Shown: positions 1 to 10,399 of the stretch, in pieces
How the letters are laid out: every line of letters starts with the position of its first letter
Position numbering within the stretch: position 1 is the stretch's first letter
NCBI GenBank assembly: GCA_030998225.1
Contig: JAPYXD010000715.1
Location: forward strand, 2,852,001-2,916,000
Reading direction: 5' to 3'
Source: Diplolepis rosae
Lineage: Eukaryota; Arthropoda; Insecta; Hymenoptera; Diplolepididae
Length of the DNA: 64,000 nucleotides
Made by a program: the position numbers and the translations under genes
Notes under the pieces: model-generated
What the model saw: only the letters and a program-made list of their open reading frames with translations
Database searches by the model: none
What the model was told of the DNA's origin: nothing

Positions 1-965
1 AAAACAATTAAACGGGGACTTTTTTCCTTTAATTTTGTTTTAAATGAGGACCTATTGCCGACCATCACCTGTGCATTATCACAAGCTAAAGCACAGATAT
101 TAGATAAAGGGATTTTCTGCCCGGACAATGCTTTTTCGAACGCATCAAAAATTTTAGAGGCAGAACAATCCGAAGCATTTACATTAATAAGCTGGAACAA
201 TTCCACCCTGACAGAAAATGTCGTTGGCTCCACATATCGAACCATTAATGACAGCCACTTTTCTAGAGTCCTGTCGGTCGTTTCGTCTTCGTACACTGAA
301 AATGATTGCTTATGCAAAATATTTGCCATGCGATCAGTTTCAGCAGCACATACGACGTTATTTACAACTAGGACCATTTTAGTGTGGCTCAATCTAACGT
401 CTTTTAAAACCGAAGGTTCCATATCTTGGAAAAGTCCTATCAATTCTGATGAAATCGCGAATGGTAAATTATGCTCTACGAAAAATGTACTAATCCTAAT
501 CTCTGCTTCTTGTACTTTCTGTTTGAAAGTAACACTTTCCGGAATCGTGGAATTTGTGAATTCTGAAGCAGAAGAACTTGCTACACAAGGTTCAACACTG
601 TAAGAATTGGCAGTTACATTAGAAGAATTTTCACTTACTACTCCATAACATTCTAATTTATTTGAAAACTCTTGCTTCTTTCTATGTGATAAAGATGCTT
701 CATGCTTTTCAATTTCCGATTTGCCACATAGCAACGTTTTATTGCAAACTTTGCAATGAAATCTTGTTTCATCTGCTAATGTAACCACCCACTCTCTCCA
801 CGACGGAAATTCCTCAAACCATCCCAACTGAAAGTTTTTTGCATTTTTCATGACTTTTCTAGCGGGTTGACATTCGTTTGAACCAGAGTTCAAACGGTGG
901 TCAACCTTCGTTTGAACCTGGCTGTCCTTCAAAACACTCGAATTTGGGTCAACCGGATTACTCAT
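1..965 (-). CDS. 5' part of a ZNF862-like / hAT-type transposase-derived protein (partial)
   Basis: Read on the minus strand from the ATG at 963-965, the frame stays open for about 320 codons and runs off the left edge. A short polar N-terminus precedes a zinc finger near residues 65-95 (CKVCNK, then H and H after KSEIEKH and SLSH), similar to the BED/C2H2-like finger that opens ZNF862/KIAA1586-like proteins. Near residues 290-300 it reads LACDNAQVMVGNRSSF, the DNA-x-VM-x-G block of the hAT-like RNase H fold, whose aspartate is usually catalytic. It is either the first exon of a domesticated transposase gene or the start of a hAT-related element. No inverted repeat is visible upstream. The C-terminal dimerisation domain would lie outside the window. 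Confidence 0.7.
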   Translation of the reverse strand, partial: MSNPVDPNSSVLKDSQVQTKVDHRLNSGSNECQPARKVMKNAKNFQLGWFEEFPSWREWVVTLADETRFHCKVCNKTLLCGKSEIEKHEASLSHRKKQEFSNKLECYGVVSENSSNVTANSYSVEPCVASSSASEFTNSTIPESVTFKQKVQEAEIRISTFFVEHNLPFAISSELIGLFQDMEPSVLKDVRLSHTKMVLVVNNVVCAAETDRMANILHKQSFSVYEDETTDRTLEKWLSLMVRYVEPTTFSVRVELFQLINVNASDCSASKIFDAFEKALSGQKIPLSNICALACDNAQVMVGNRSSFKTKLKEKSPRLIV

Positions 966-1899
966 TGTGAACAATAAATTATACGACGAAGGAAAACAGA
1001 ATTATTTGAAAAGAATTAATAAGATGAAAAGTCGATAAAATTGAGCGAATGTGAATAATTTGTAATCTGCACAAAAATTAAGTTTCACAAAATAATCTTA
1101 CCCACAAGCATCAAACAATAACGTACGTACGTTTTTGGCTATTAATCTGATTGAGCTACAACTTTTCAGAAAACTTTCTCTACTAAAGTATTAAAATTTT
1201 TCTCCTGTAGATAGTTTCAGAAAATGTAGACACTTAATACAATATTAATAAAATCGTAAAATTCTGAAAATTTGTTAACCTAGCGCGAGTGGAAGTAGAG
1301 AAAACAATTTTTTTTTTAAATGTACTTCTCCCAATTACTTGAAAAATTAGAAGTTTTAAAAATTTTTGCAAAAGGAAAAACGATGTGCCTTGAAAGTGTA
1401 CATAAAATTTATTGAACTATTACTAGTAAACTCCACCTCCGTGGTGGTGTGGAAGGGAGTTTTATTTCAGAATATTTGGGATTCTCTAAGAATGAACCAG
1501 CTTTTTTATTTTAATATTTCAAATGTGTTTTCTTTCTTTTATGTTTAAGGCAAAAACTAGATCTAAAAGAAGCAAAAAAACCCATTTCTCTAATTGCGTC
1601 CAAGATTAGAGCCGAATCTATGCAACCGATTGTTAAAGGTTTTAAAAGTTTTCGCTTTAATTTAAAAAGCAAGTCTTCATAGTATTTTACTAAGTAATGA
1701 AAGTATGTCTACAATTGTTTTCTTGAATCCTACCCAAAGGTCAAACATGGTGCAAAAATGTCGTAAAATAAGAAAAATGTCTGAGTACTTTGAAGAAGTT
1801 TTTCTAAATCGATATGTATCTTATTCCAATAATATTTAGGAATATTTATTAAAATATTCATCTTCTAAATTTGTTTGATTAATGTACAGAGTACACTTT
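966..1899. other. AT-rich intergenic DNA
   Basis: No open frame longer than 60 codons and no repeat or RNA motif that I can recognise. It could hold the promoter of the minus-strand gene at 1-965, but no clear TATA or initiator stands out. Confidence 0.5.
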
Positions 1900-1915
1900 A
1901 TATTTGAAATTTGTA

Positions 1916-2126
1916 TACACTCTAAATCTGAATCAGTCAAATTTTCACTGATTGAATCAGTGATTTGCCTTTTCACTGAATCATCAGTGGAAACAATATT
2001 TTTCACTGTTAAATCAGTTACTTTTCACTGAAATAATCAGTGAAATTTGACTGATTCACAGCAACCTGTTTTTAGTTATTTAAATCAGTCAAATTTCACT
2101 GATAATCAGTAGATTTTGACTGATTC
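1916..2126. mobile_element. TCACTGA-rich palindromic insertion, copy 1
   Basis: The segment is built from TCACTGATT / AATCAGTGA words in both orientations, spaced by A/T runs, and opens with ACTCTAAATCTGAATCAGTC. It is bracketed by a 16-bp direct repeat, ATATTTGAAATTTGTA, at 1900-1915 and 2127-2142, as expected for a target-site duplication. A diverged copy with the same opening lies at 40790-40967. It has no coding capacity, A tail or long terminal inverted repeat. The family is unknown to me. Confidence 0.7.
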
Positions 2127-2485
2127 ATATTTGAAATTTGTACAGTTTTTAAAAAAATCCGAAACTTTTTGAATTTAGTAGTTTATTTATAAAATTTGAG
2201 AATGTTGTAGTTGATATTTCTATATAGAACTTTAAGCATTTATGGACATAAAATTTCATTTAAAGTTTCTTCTATCGGTATTCAAAACTTTCAACAATTT
2301 TGCAAGATCAGTCAAATGCAAATTTTGACAGAGTATTTAATCAAAATATTTACATTTATTTTTTAAATATTTTGAAAATAATTCGACTAAAATAATGATT
2401 AATAAGATTTTGTAACATTGTGGGAATATTGGAACGCTGCAAGATTAAATTTTGAGTACAATTTTCAATTAATGAATGTTTAAAG

Positions 2486-3797
2486 TGTCACGTCCTGTGA
2501 CCATTAACATTTATTTATTAATAATATCATAATTTTATTCGCAATAAAACAAGCATAAACGATATGTTTTGGAAGGTATTAATGATACGAAATAAAATGT
2601 AGAGTACTATGATTGTAATAGGGAGAGAGAGATAGTAAGTTTATAAATAGACAACGGTTATGAATGAATCGTCGAAACCCTTACAAAGGTGTGAACGAGG
2701 GAACCCCATCGGAATGCGCTGAGTAAACAAGAATATCGACCGGGGGAGCAAGACACGGAAATTAAAAGTCTAGTCGCTTTGAAAAGAAGAAACGCCGGGG
2801 AAACCAGTGGAGGAAAACTATTCGAATATATTCTTCCCCTTTTTCTTCTTCAATATGCGAAAAAGCCAAGCAGATCAGCCACGTGCGAAGGTCGAGGAAG
2901 GGTCAACCAGAGGTTGGTAAAAATATCCAGGGCAAACCAACTATCGATTGAAAAATGGCGACCAGGATCACAATCGACCGAAAATTGCCCATAAAAGCAA
3001 GTGGGAATCCGCAAAAGTTCAGTTGCCGTCGGGAAATCTTAAGCTTCGGAACTCAACCTTGAAAAGTCAGTCTTCTTCAGTTCTTCAGTTCAGTTCTTCA
3101 GTTGTCGTCGAGTTGTCGTCGGAATATCTTAAGCTTCGGAACTCACCCTTGAAAAGTCAGTTCTTCAGTTCAGTTCTTCAGTTCAATTCTTCAGATTTCG
3201 TCGAGTTCTTCTCCAGTTTTTCGTCAGTCGTCGTCGGTACCAGTTCTTCGTCAAGTTCCCATAAGTCTTCCTCGAGTTTTTATCAGACTTCAACAGTTTC
3301 TCATCGCGGAGTCGGTTTCCCCAAAAAAGTCTTCGTCAACCATTCAAGTTCCTTTAAGGAGAATCTACAGTACTCTGGTAGATTTCTTCAACACATCGTC
3401 AGCATTTTCCTTCGGCGTATCAAGTGGTCCAGTTATTCACCTAAGGGAAATTATTACACACTCCCCAAGTTCGTGGAAATATCGGAGTGTTCCAATTGTG
3501 ACGTTGCAAGTTTTTATTTGGAATATCAGTGGTTCCAGAGTGGATTAAACTACAAGTAAGTCATTCAACATTTACCCCAGGAGGAATTTTTAGATATCTC
3601 TCTTTCTCTCTCTCTCTCTCGTGGTTTTATTGTAGAATCATAATAAAGGTTAATAATTGTAAATTCGTTGAATATTTATTTGTTGTTAGCTTTCCCTCAC
3701 CCTGTTTCGGTTTAGAAATTCTTTGGATTTCTTCACCGATCAAAAACGAGGGGAATTAATTTAATAATATTAAAAAGGTAAGTGACAGGACGTTACA
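2486..3797 (+). mobile_element. Solo LTR of a Ty3/gypsy-type retrotransposon
   Basis: The 1312-bp segment begins TGTCACGTCCTGTGAC and ends GTGACAGGACGTTACA, so it has TG...CA ends within imperfect inverted termini. It is flanked by the 4-bp direct repeat AAAG (2482-2485 and 3798-3801), the duplication size usual for gypsy elements. A TATAAATA box lies at 2642-2649 and an AATAAA signal at 3642-3647. Between about 3030 and 3195 a roughly 90-bp unit containing CTTAAGCTTCGGAACTCA is duplicated, with CAGTTCTT microrepeats. No internal region is attached, so it is a solo LTR. Its 3' end is homologous, in reverse complement, to the LTR at 62819. Confidence 0.88.
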
Positions 3798-3801
3798 AAA
3801 G

Positions 3802-4684
3802 AATGAGTGAAAGCATCAATTAAAAAATATTTTTACTTTATAAATTTGATTAAGTGCAGTAATAAGAAAATTTTGACTTTCTATAAAGCATTTCATTTAT
3901 CTGATTAAAAGTCTGTGCATACGTCACTAAAACGTAAGATTAAAAAACTTTAAACTGCTTTTACCATCAATCTATGAATGTGGATTTTAAACCGTAATTT
4001 AATGTGTCTCATTTTTTTTTGATAAAATATTTTTAACATAATTTTTTGCTTAAAGTAGCCGATTTACTCGATTAAAAATTGGTCAACTTGTATATTTCAA
4101 AATTCTGTAATAAAAGTATTTTCATATTATGTTTTTGTATCCTATGAGTAGAATTTTAATTTTAAAATTGAGATTTCTCACAAAGAAGAAAGATTGTCTT
4201 ATTAAAGCAGTTTATTCCCAGCAATTAAAAATTATTTACTTAATATTTCGATTCCAAACATTGAATATGTATTGACTTTGAATAAAACAGAAAAAAAAAT
4301 TTTATGAAGTTTTAAAATCTTTTTACAATGTTACGAATTGTGCCGAATTTAGAATTACGAAATCTTTCATTAGTAAAAGAAAAAGTCACTCACATGAAAT
4401 AAACTTCTGTAAGAATTATCAAGATTGAAGAGATGTTAAAATATTTTAAAAATAATGCAATTGTAAAATTGCAATTTATATCAATATTTGACAAATTTTT
4501 AGCTTTCTCAATCAAAGCATTATCCGGAAATTTTTAGTTCCTATAAAAAGATGGAATATTTATCAATTTCTTGAATGATCATACATTAAAAAAATATCGA
4601 ATTAGAGAATTATATGCAAAGTATTTTCCATTAAGAAGACATAAACATGACATAATTAGTTTTATATCTACATTTTCAGCTTAC
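3802..4684. other. AT-rich intergenic DNA
   Basis: Very AT-rich, with no frame, repeat or structure I can support. Confidence 0.5.
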
Positions 4685-4685
4685 T

Positions 4686-5096
4686 TTTTTGTGGCTTAAG
4701 CACACATTTTGAATTCGAAATACAAAAATGCTCTACAGAGTTGAAGTATTTCCTGAATCAATTATTATTGATCATGAATTCTATTGGAAAATTTGTTGTT
4801 TACTGTTCAAATCTTACTACGATTCCAGATGGACAGACAAATTAAGAACTACAAAATATTTCATCCAAAAGATTGCACTCCTCCATAAAATCTTGTCAAA
4901 TTGTAACAAGATTTGAACACTTCGAACGAACATTTTTATGTAAAATTTAAAGTTGATTGATATTTATATGTTAATATGGAAATACCAATAAACACATATT
5001 TTAGCTTTTTAATTTATCTACTGCTATTAGACAATTTTCCATTTCCGTAGAGATTTTAAGTTTTGGAATGAAAAGTTTGTGCTTAGGCTACAAAAA
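4686..5096. mobile_element. MITE with about 35-bp terminal inverted repeats
   Basis: The left end TTTTTGTGGCTTAAGCACAC is matched, inverted and with a few mismatches, by the right end GTGCTTAGGCTACAAAAA. The arms remain similar for about 35 bp, while the 340-bp interior is AT-rich and non-coding. Boundaries are approximate by a few bases because no clean target duplication is visible. The superfamily is undetermined. Confidence 0.6.
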
Positions 5097-5544
5097 TGTG
5101 AGATGAAAATATTTCTAACATATAACTGAAAATATAAATTATGAACTTGAATTTTATGTTCATTTTATCTTGATAGAAAATATTGTTCTAATTGAAAAAT
5201 TGTTAAATGTACAAAATTAGTAAGAAGTATATAAATTTGAATGGAAAATTATATATTGATTCAAATTTTATACATTTATTGTCACTAAATTTCACTGAAA
5301 GTTTATTTTTGAAGTGTTGAAATCCTCATGAAATTTTCCAAGATCATACTGATGTTTATTTCATGCAGACTTTCTTCAAGAAATTGAAGAAAAGTGTTAT
5401 TTCTTGAACTATATACTTCGTAAATTCAAATTCGTCGTCTGCTTCGCGCCTCTTTTGCACGTACTCGAGAAAAATACAATTCTTAATTTCGACTCGATAA
5501 AAGAAAGCGTGAAATCTAAAAATAACTTGAAAATTCAAGCATTG
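5097..5544. other. AT-rich intergenic DNA
   Basis: No supportable gene. A minus-strand open frame crosses into the GC-rich block to the right but resembles no known protein. Confidence 0.45.
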
Positions 5545-5979
5545 TAACGAAGTCCGTCTTCGTGCACCTTCGGCTTTACACGAAGCTGGTGACCGCAGCG
5601 TGTAGCAGAGCCGACACACTGACACGCCACGTTTGCATGTGTTTCTCCCAGATGGCAACGTGCTGGGGGCCGAAAAATCCCACGTTCTGGAGACACTGGC
5701 CTTCGGACTCACTCTCACGACGCGATTCGTGATGGGAAACACGGACGGAGCGAGGGAACAGTCACCTGTCCCTTTTTCCACACGACCCGCTAGACATCTT
5801 GTCCGTCCTAGAAATCGAAGAGGAATGCTGGCAAGGATCGGTAAAAATTAGCGTCGTGGGTGTATGCATGGAAGGGACTTTTGCGAAATTGTAACTTGAC
5901 TCCTGTTGACTACTGTGAGAACGAAGGCAGGATGTGCGCGACCTTAAAATGCTGATGCTGATAACGCGCTAGCTAAACA
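5545..5979. other. GC-rich block, possibly an LTR fragment
   Basis: An abrupt rise in GC starts at TGTAACGAAGTCCGTCTTCG, which resembles the start of an insect LTR (TGTAACG also ends the LTR at 62819 when read on the plus strand). No matching CA end is found before the foldback element begins. I cannot assign it to a family. Confidence 0.3.
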
Positions 5980-6825
5980 CCCTATTGAAAAACTTGACGT
6001 AAAAAATAACGTAAAAAATGACCTAAAAAAGGACGTCAAAAATGGCGTAAAAAGCGACGTCAAAAATGACATAAAAAACGACGTCAAAAATTACGAAAAA
6101 ACGAGGTCAAAAATTGGGACAGTTTTTTACGTCATTTTTGACGTCGTTTTTGACGCACTTTTTTGTCTTTAAGAAGCCTTACATTTCCTATTACATTTTT
6201 GTGACTCCTTTACGAAATGCCCATTCCAATTTGAAATAAATTATTTTATTATACAATAGTTCTTTTACTGATAAGCATTTCTCAATTACGATACCCAATG
6301 AACGACCGAATATAAATTGTTAAGGCTTTTTAAAGACAAAAAAGTACGTCAAAAACGACATAAAAAACGACGTCAAAAATTAAGTAAAAAACGATGTCAA
6401 AAATTGAGTTAGTTTTTTACGTCATTTTTTACGTTATTTTTTAAGACGTTTTTTACGTAATTTTTCGACTTTAAGAAGCCTTAACAATTTATATTCGGTC
6501 GTTCATTGGATATCGTAATTGAGAAATGCTTATCAGTAAAAGAACTATTGTATAATAAAATAATTTATTTCAAAGTGGAATGGGCATTTCGTAAAGGAGT
6601 CACAAAAATGTAATAGGAAATGTAAGGCTTCTTAAAGACAAAAAAGTACGTCAAAAACGACGTCAAAAACGACATAAAAAACGACGTAAAAAACTTTCCC
6701 AATTTTTAACTTCGTTTTTTACGTGATTTTTGACGTCGTTTTTTACGTCATTTTTGACGTAATTTTTGACGTCGTTTTTTATGTCATTTTTGACGTCGTT
6801 TTTTACGTCAAGTTTTTCAATAGGG
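5980..6825. mobile_element. Foldback element with GACGT-repeat arms
   Basis: The ends are perfect inverted copies, CCCTATTGAAAAACTTGACG at the left and its complement at the right. Each arm consists of tens of bp of short tandem units of the type GACGTCAAAAATGACATAAAA. Inside them lies a second inverted pair of about 170 bp (6165-6345 and 6475-6645, opening near CTTTAAGAAGCCTTA), then more GACGT repeats at the centre. The whole 846 bp can fold into one nested hairpin. It encodes nothing. No target duplication is obvious (flanks ...TAAACA and CAGTTTT...). Confidence 0.85.
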
Positions 6826-7329
6826 CAGTTTTGCAGGACACGTGCACTAATGTCAAATCAAAGTCAATCGTTTAATTCTCGTCATTAGAATTATCGTTTC
6901 AATAATAATTATTATTATACAGTTAATTATTATTATAATAAGTATCATCAAATAATTAATCATTATAAGAATAATTATTATTATGTAAACATTCATCATT
7001 ATAACGATTATTTTTATTAGGTGATACTACGAATGTCTCTAAAATTATTAGTTCTTATTTTGATCAGTATTTTAAAGTTGCGCTGGAATTCTATTGCATT
7101 AAGAGAGCCAGAATATGAAGGAGAGTTGTCGCCACCCCTTCCACGCGCTCTCCCTATCTCCCTGACATGAGCTGTAGTGCAGCGAGTGCACGTGCGATTG
7201 ATGGCTAGAAGAAAGAAAAAGAACAGACGAGAAAGAAAAGAGAGTCTCGGCCACGGCACGCATGATACAATTACGCGTTGGCCACGGGAGTATCTTATCT
7301 TTGATTTGATTACTCCCGTCTCGTAGAGT
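6826..7329. other. AT-rich tract followed by GC-richer unidentified DNA
   Basis: 6850-7080 is dominated by TAATAATTATTA-type sequence. 7081-7329 is GC-richer and joins the gypsy integrase remnant at about 7330, where the reading frame loses all integrase similarity. This marks the broken left edge of that element. Confidence 0.4.
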
Positions 7330-8735
7330 CAACCGTAACACGTGTTCTCGGAGGGGTTCGCTTGAAGGTTGTCTTGCTAATTTACTAAAAACTAATTCGA
7401 ATGGAGTGCAGCAAGTTCCTTCATGAATGCTTGTATTGTAAGAAAATGTAGCTAGTTCTATCCAGTCATCCCATTCGGAACTTTTACTTATAAATTGTTT
7501 TAAATATTCAGCTATATTACTTGCGAGAGAATTGGGAAGTGGTATTGCTAATGAATACTTAGTGAAATTGTCTTGAATTGTTAATATAGACTCGTGTAAT
7601 TTTTGTGTTATTGGCAATGGACTTACAATGTCCATAGAAATTTTTTTAAAGGCGGTTCCTGGAGTATCAGTTATTATCATAGGTTCTTTTGTTTTTACGC
7701 GTACAAGATTTTTTAATTGGCATTTTAACCACGTTTGAATATATTTTTGAACATCTAATTTCATATTATGCCAATAATAATTTTGACGTATTCTACTAAA
7801 AGTTTTAGCGACTCCTTCATGCCCACCTAAGGTCGATGAGTGATTATATTGCGATTTGTCGATAATTTTACGGCCGGCAGATCCTTCTCAGTGGGGGGCA
7901 GTTCTAGTGGCGGTCGATTTTCTAAGTCTTCAGATCCTATATTTTGTGTTTCTGTTTATAAGTTATCATTAAAGTCTTCATGATTTTCTTTTTTAGTCTT
8001 TTCTAAAAGTTGATTCTTGAGTTATAGAGAATTGTTTTTCATTAAGATATCGGATTCGTCAGAAGAATAATCCAAATCTGTGCTTTCATTGATTAAAGAA
8101 TTTTGTTAAATTTGTAATCTGAATCAATTGCATTTTCTCCTTCATTAAGATTATCATTTTCTTTTTTCTTCTGTTTCTTTCTCTGTGTTTTATTCTTATC
8201 TTTGATCAAAGGTTTTAATATATCCTTTCTTGGTCTACCTCTTTTTCTTCCAGGTATAGGCACTGATATAGTTTTATTTTTGATAATTTTTCGTTTTTAT
8301 TTCTTTTTAGGAGGTTCGTCGTCGTTTTCTTCATCTTTTTCTTCATTTGAGTCTGAAAAATCTTTATAATTTGGCTGTTCATATATTTTCGCATTTTGTT
8401 TTCTTGCTTGGTTTCAAGTTAATATGGCATTTATTTTTGAGTCTATTTTTGTATTTTGTTTTTGTTTTAATTCTGATAATATATATGAGATGACTGAATT
8501 TTCGGTTTCGTCATCAGAACTCGAATTTTGAATGGAGGGTTGTTTTTTCTCGAATTTTGAAAAATTTGTGGCTACCGGAGGTTCGGGCTCGCCATCAGAA
8601 TTTTTGTTGTTGATATATGTTTGTATCAAATAGAAAAGATTTGTATATTTCGTAGAATTTATAGATTTTGTATATTTTGTAGGATTTGTAGATTTTGTAC
8701 ATTTTATAGATTTTGTAGATTTTGTTTTCATCGCA
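7330..8735 (-). pseudogene. Ty3/gypsy integrase and pol linker remnant
   Basis: On the minus strand the stretch to 7764 reads as a retroelement integrase: an aspartate in MDIVSPLPIT, then LTIQDNFTKYSLAIPL, and further on FSYNTSIHEGTCCTPFELVF. The sequence jumps from SLASNIAE directly to YLKQFISKSSEW. The segment normally carrying the second Asp and the Glu of the DDE triad is therefore deleted. Upstream (7765-8735) lies a charged pol linker with an RKRGRPRK AT-hook-like patch, broken by stops and containing an array encoding TKSINSTKYT-type repeats from an 11-12-bp DNA tandem repeat (8638-8735). It cannot encode an active integrase. Confidence 0.8.
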
Positions 8736-9640
8736 AAATTCCCTTCTGTATCATTTTCTTTGATGAAATTCGAAAAATATTTTGAATCATCATTGTTTTT
8801 AGATTCAGAAGTATTTGTTTTATTTTCATTTTCTTTAATATTTTTTACAGGATTTCTAGATAACTCGTCAGCATTAACATTCGTTTTTCCTGCTTTATAT
8901 ACAACATCGAAGTCATATTCGACTTATTTAAATCTCCATTTTGTTACTCGAGAACAAGGGTCTCTAGAATTTTGGAACCATACCACCATACTGTCGCTAA
9001 CTGTACGAGAAGTATAAGCTATCGGTTTATCTTGTCCTATTTTTTTCGCATTTTTGAATTTGAAGGGCAGTCTATCAAATTCGTAGTGTCTAAATGGAGT
9101 TGAGAAAGCTGTTTTATGTGAATCTTTAGGATCCATTGGAATATGATGGAATCCAGTGGCTCAATCAAAGACTGAGAAATATCGTGCGTTTCCTAATTGA
9201 TCTAAAATATCAATAATGTTTGGTAATGGATAAGAATCTCGGATTGTTTTCTCATTTAATTTCCTGAAATCTAAAGCCATTATCCACTTTCGTTTTAGTT
9301 TTTTAGGTACAATAAATACTGTTGTATTATAAGGAGATTGAGAGTGTTTGATCATTTTATTTTTTAAAAGCTCATTAACTTGTTTAGTAATTTTTTCTTT
9401 GTGTGCTGGTGGAAAACTATATTGTTTCGAAAAAATCGGTCGCTCATCAACAGTAGGGATTGAGTGCATAGCAGCATCAATAGGTTCTAGAGGTTTATCT
9501 GGCATTTGGAATCTGTCTGAATGTTTAGTAATTAATTTTTTAACGTGATTCAGCTCTTTTTGATTTAAATGATCCAAACGAAGGAGGTCTGTAATTTTCT
9601 TCACTCTATCTTCACCTGAAATGTTATAGAGCTGTGACAA
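8736..9640 (-). pseudogene. Ty3/gypsy reverse transcriptase-RNase H remnant lacking the RT core
   Basis: The minus strand encodes the pol N-terminal linker and the RT fingers (FSKQYSFPPAHKEKITKQVN, MALDFRKLNEKTIRDSYPLP, QLGNARYFSVFD), then a stop where a leucine is expected. The palm begins with [15 protein letters not shown]. It then jumps from [10 protein letters not shown] straight to [17 protein letters not shown], which belongs at the start of RNase H. The catalytic YxDD motif and thumb are therefore absent. A further frameshift or stop precedes the usual NVNADELSRNP end of RNase H. It is related to the copy at 58163-61280 and clearly non-functional. Confidence 0.85.
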
Positions 9641-10300
9641 TGTTTTTTCTGTTCCGTTGGTGAAAATAAATTTGTTGATTAATTCTTCTGGATTGTTGCT
9701 TTCGTATTTGTAGTTTTATAATTATTTATCGTAATTTCTTTAAAGTCCTCTATTATAACGGTAGGAGTTTTTATTTCTATTTGTATAGAAATTATGTTTG
9801 CTACGTTTATATAGGCTTTTCCACTATAATTTTTAACAACATCGTTTGTTGCATATATTCCTTTTTTAAAGAAAGTAAAGGTATAAATCCTTCTTTTAGA
9901 TTTGCATTTGTAATTCGAATACAAACAGTAGAAATTGATCTTGCTGGTAAAATTGTGGTTTTAGGATCTCGAAATGGATATTTATTATTATTTATTTCTA
10001 AACATTTTGAAATTTAATTAATGTTGACGTAATTATCAATAAAAAATTCAGATCCTAGTACTCCATCTTCTTCTACTGGTACACTATTTGGTATTAAATT
10101 AAATATTGTAGGGTATCAAAAGATGTTAAGTGTAATCTGACCTAATGTATAAATTGGTACATTGTTTATTCCCGTGAGACGCAAAATTTCATTTTAGTTT
10201 ATTTCTATATCGTTTACTATTATATTCCATTTCATCAAATTTCTTCCTGCTCCTGTGTCTATCATACGCGCTGGGTTTTTTAGACCATAAGCAGATATCA
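9641..10300 (-). pseudogene. Ty3/gypsy aspartic protease remnant
   Basis: On the minus strand, MIDTGAGRNLMK near 10225-10262 is the active-site loop (D-T-G-A) of a retropepsin-like protease. About 60 residues on, GVLGSEFF matches the second conserved glycine-rich segment. Several stops interrupt the frame between these and the RT. It lies between gag (right) and RT (left), the normal gag-PR-RT order for a minus-strand gypsy element. Confidence 0.78.
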
Positions 10301-10399
10301 CAATAGAAGGAATTGGGTTGTCTCAGTGTAAATTTATTTTTGTATTTTTAATATTCTAATTTGAAGTGGGTGCTCTAAAATGTTTTAAATGGCCTCCCT

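Noticed and set aside
55..603. 182-codon plus-strand open frame
   Set aside because: Antisense to the ZNF862-like frame, which has a zinc finger and a hAT motif; the plus-strand product resembles nothing.
1916..2126. CRISPR-like array of short repeats
   Set aside because: The words are short, palindromic, irregularly spaced and in both orientations, without unique spacers, and the DNA is eukaryotic.
2948..3559. 203-codon serine-rich open frame
   Set aside because: It lies wholly inside a solo LTR and its composition comes from CAGTTCTT microrepeats and a 90-bp duplication.
5356..5781. 141-codon minus-strand frame across the AT/GC boundary
   Set aside because: It crosses two DNA segments of very different composition and has no recognisable domain.
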